Below, in pieces: positions 63,737 to 64,000 of a stretch of 64,000 nucleotides of DNA. The notes beneath the pieces were generated by a model, which ran no database searches, was not told where the DNA came from, and saw only the letters and a list, made by a program, of their open reading frames with translations. Position 1 is the first letter of the stretch. Each line of letters begins with the position of its first letter. Source of the DNA: Glaciozyma antarctica PI12 (taxonomy: Eukaryota > Basidiomycota > Microbotryomycetes > Kriegeriales > Camptobasidiaceae); contig KZ627147.1 of the NCBI GenBank assembly GCA_002917775.1, positions 307,604 to 371,603 of the forward strand, read 5' to 3'. The position numbers and the translations under genes were made by a program.

Positions 63737-64000
63737 TTGATAGAAGGGTTAGGGAAAGGGTTAGGGGAGTTTGGAACAGGGATAGGGAAGGGGAAGAAGG
63801 GACTAGTAAGGGGATGGAGAGCAGATTGAGAACAGATTTATCGTTCACCGCCTGTGGCTCAGATTCACTTATATTAATATTATTGGGTCAGAGCCCATTC
63901 TTCCCTGCGGACCAGCGTTGCCTGAGAGAAGTGTTTGAGCATTGTCTAGTTCCCTACCCAGCGTACTGACGAGAAAACAGGGAGAGTCGACCCAGCGAAG
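63737..64000. promoter_or_regulatory. Upstream region of fibrillarin
   Basis: These are the last 264 bases. An AT-rich core (about 63866-63893, TTATATTAATATTATTGGG) with an inverted CCAAT box (ATTGG) lies about 130-160 bases upstream of the ATG and is the clearest core-promoter-like patch in the window. Confidence 0.45.

Noticed and set aside
1-64000. Transposons, LTR elements, tRNA or rRNA genes, CRISPR arrays
   Set aside because: No reverse transcriptase, integrase or transposase motifs, no long terminal repeats, no tRNA-like T-loop with matching stems and no regularly spaced repeats were seen by eye; a short or degraded element or tRNA could still have been missed without a search tool.

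Overview
This window is nuclear DNA of a basidiomycete fungus. The best fit is a red yeast or relative in Microbotryomycetes (Rhodotorula / Sporobolomyces / Leucosporidium type). The reasons are GC-rich, gene-dense sequence; many introns of about 45-65 nt with donors such as GTGCGT or GTGAGT, a CTGAC/CTAAC branch site and a CAG acceptor; and fungal genes such as ERG1, ERG26, QCR10 and a white-collar photoreceptor. The clade placement is inferred from overall character, not from a phylogenetic marker. I read about 34 protein-coding genes and see no rRNA, tRNA, CRISPR array or mobile element.

Layout. 1-8.5 kb: the 3' end of a GH5 exo-beta-1,3-glucanase (+) facing a complete membrane-anchored GH5 paralogue (-), then a cytochrome P450 (+) and a CENP-H-like kinetochore gene (-). 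8.8-20.6 kb: YPT1/RAB1 with an outsized intron, a zinc alcohol dehydrogenase, a Golgi-type glycosyltransferase, QCR10, an ALKBH2/3-like gene, an acidic protein, an ALKBH7-like gene and mitochondrial bL34, whose start codon is built by splicing. 20.7-28.3 kb (all -): a short-chain dehydrogenase, a methyltransferase, a Mis14/Nsl1-like gene and WC-1. 29-38.7 kb: an F-box-like gene, an aldo-keto reductase, EDC4 (crossed by an NN gap) and a second, disrupted F-box-like copy. 38.9-51.5 kb: ERG1, an unrecognised gene, NOP16, an SH3 protein, an FMN monooxygenase and a PUF protein. 52.8-63.7 kb: a Dabb protein, a hypothetical gene, ERG26, a small membrane protein, a GHITM/BI-1-like gene, a MYND-finger gene, a third F-box-like copy and fibrillarin.

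Genes that share a process but do not form clusters are two ergosterol enzymes (ERG1, ERG26), two kinetochore-type genes, two AlkB-fold genes 1.6 kb apart, ribosome biogenesis genes (NOP16, fibrillarin), RNA decay and translation control genes (EDC4, PUF) and mitochondrial genes (QCR10, bL34m, GHITM-like, possibly ALKBH7-like).

The most unusual thread is splicing. Many exons are very small (1 coding nt, then 5, 8, 12, 14, 17, 18, 18, 20 and 21 nt), and at least six introns are best read as GC-AG, four of them in one glycosyltransferase gene. Several conserved genes (NOP16, the SH3 gene, fibrillarin, the aldo-keto reductase) also carry small apparent indels, often in C/G runs or tandem repeats. 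These look at least partly like sequence or assembly errors, so frames should be checked against reads before biology is drawn from them. Exon joins were made by hand from splice signals and family motifs; boundaries may be off by a base or so.
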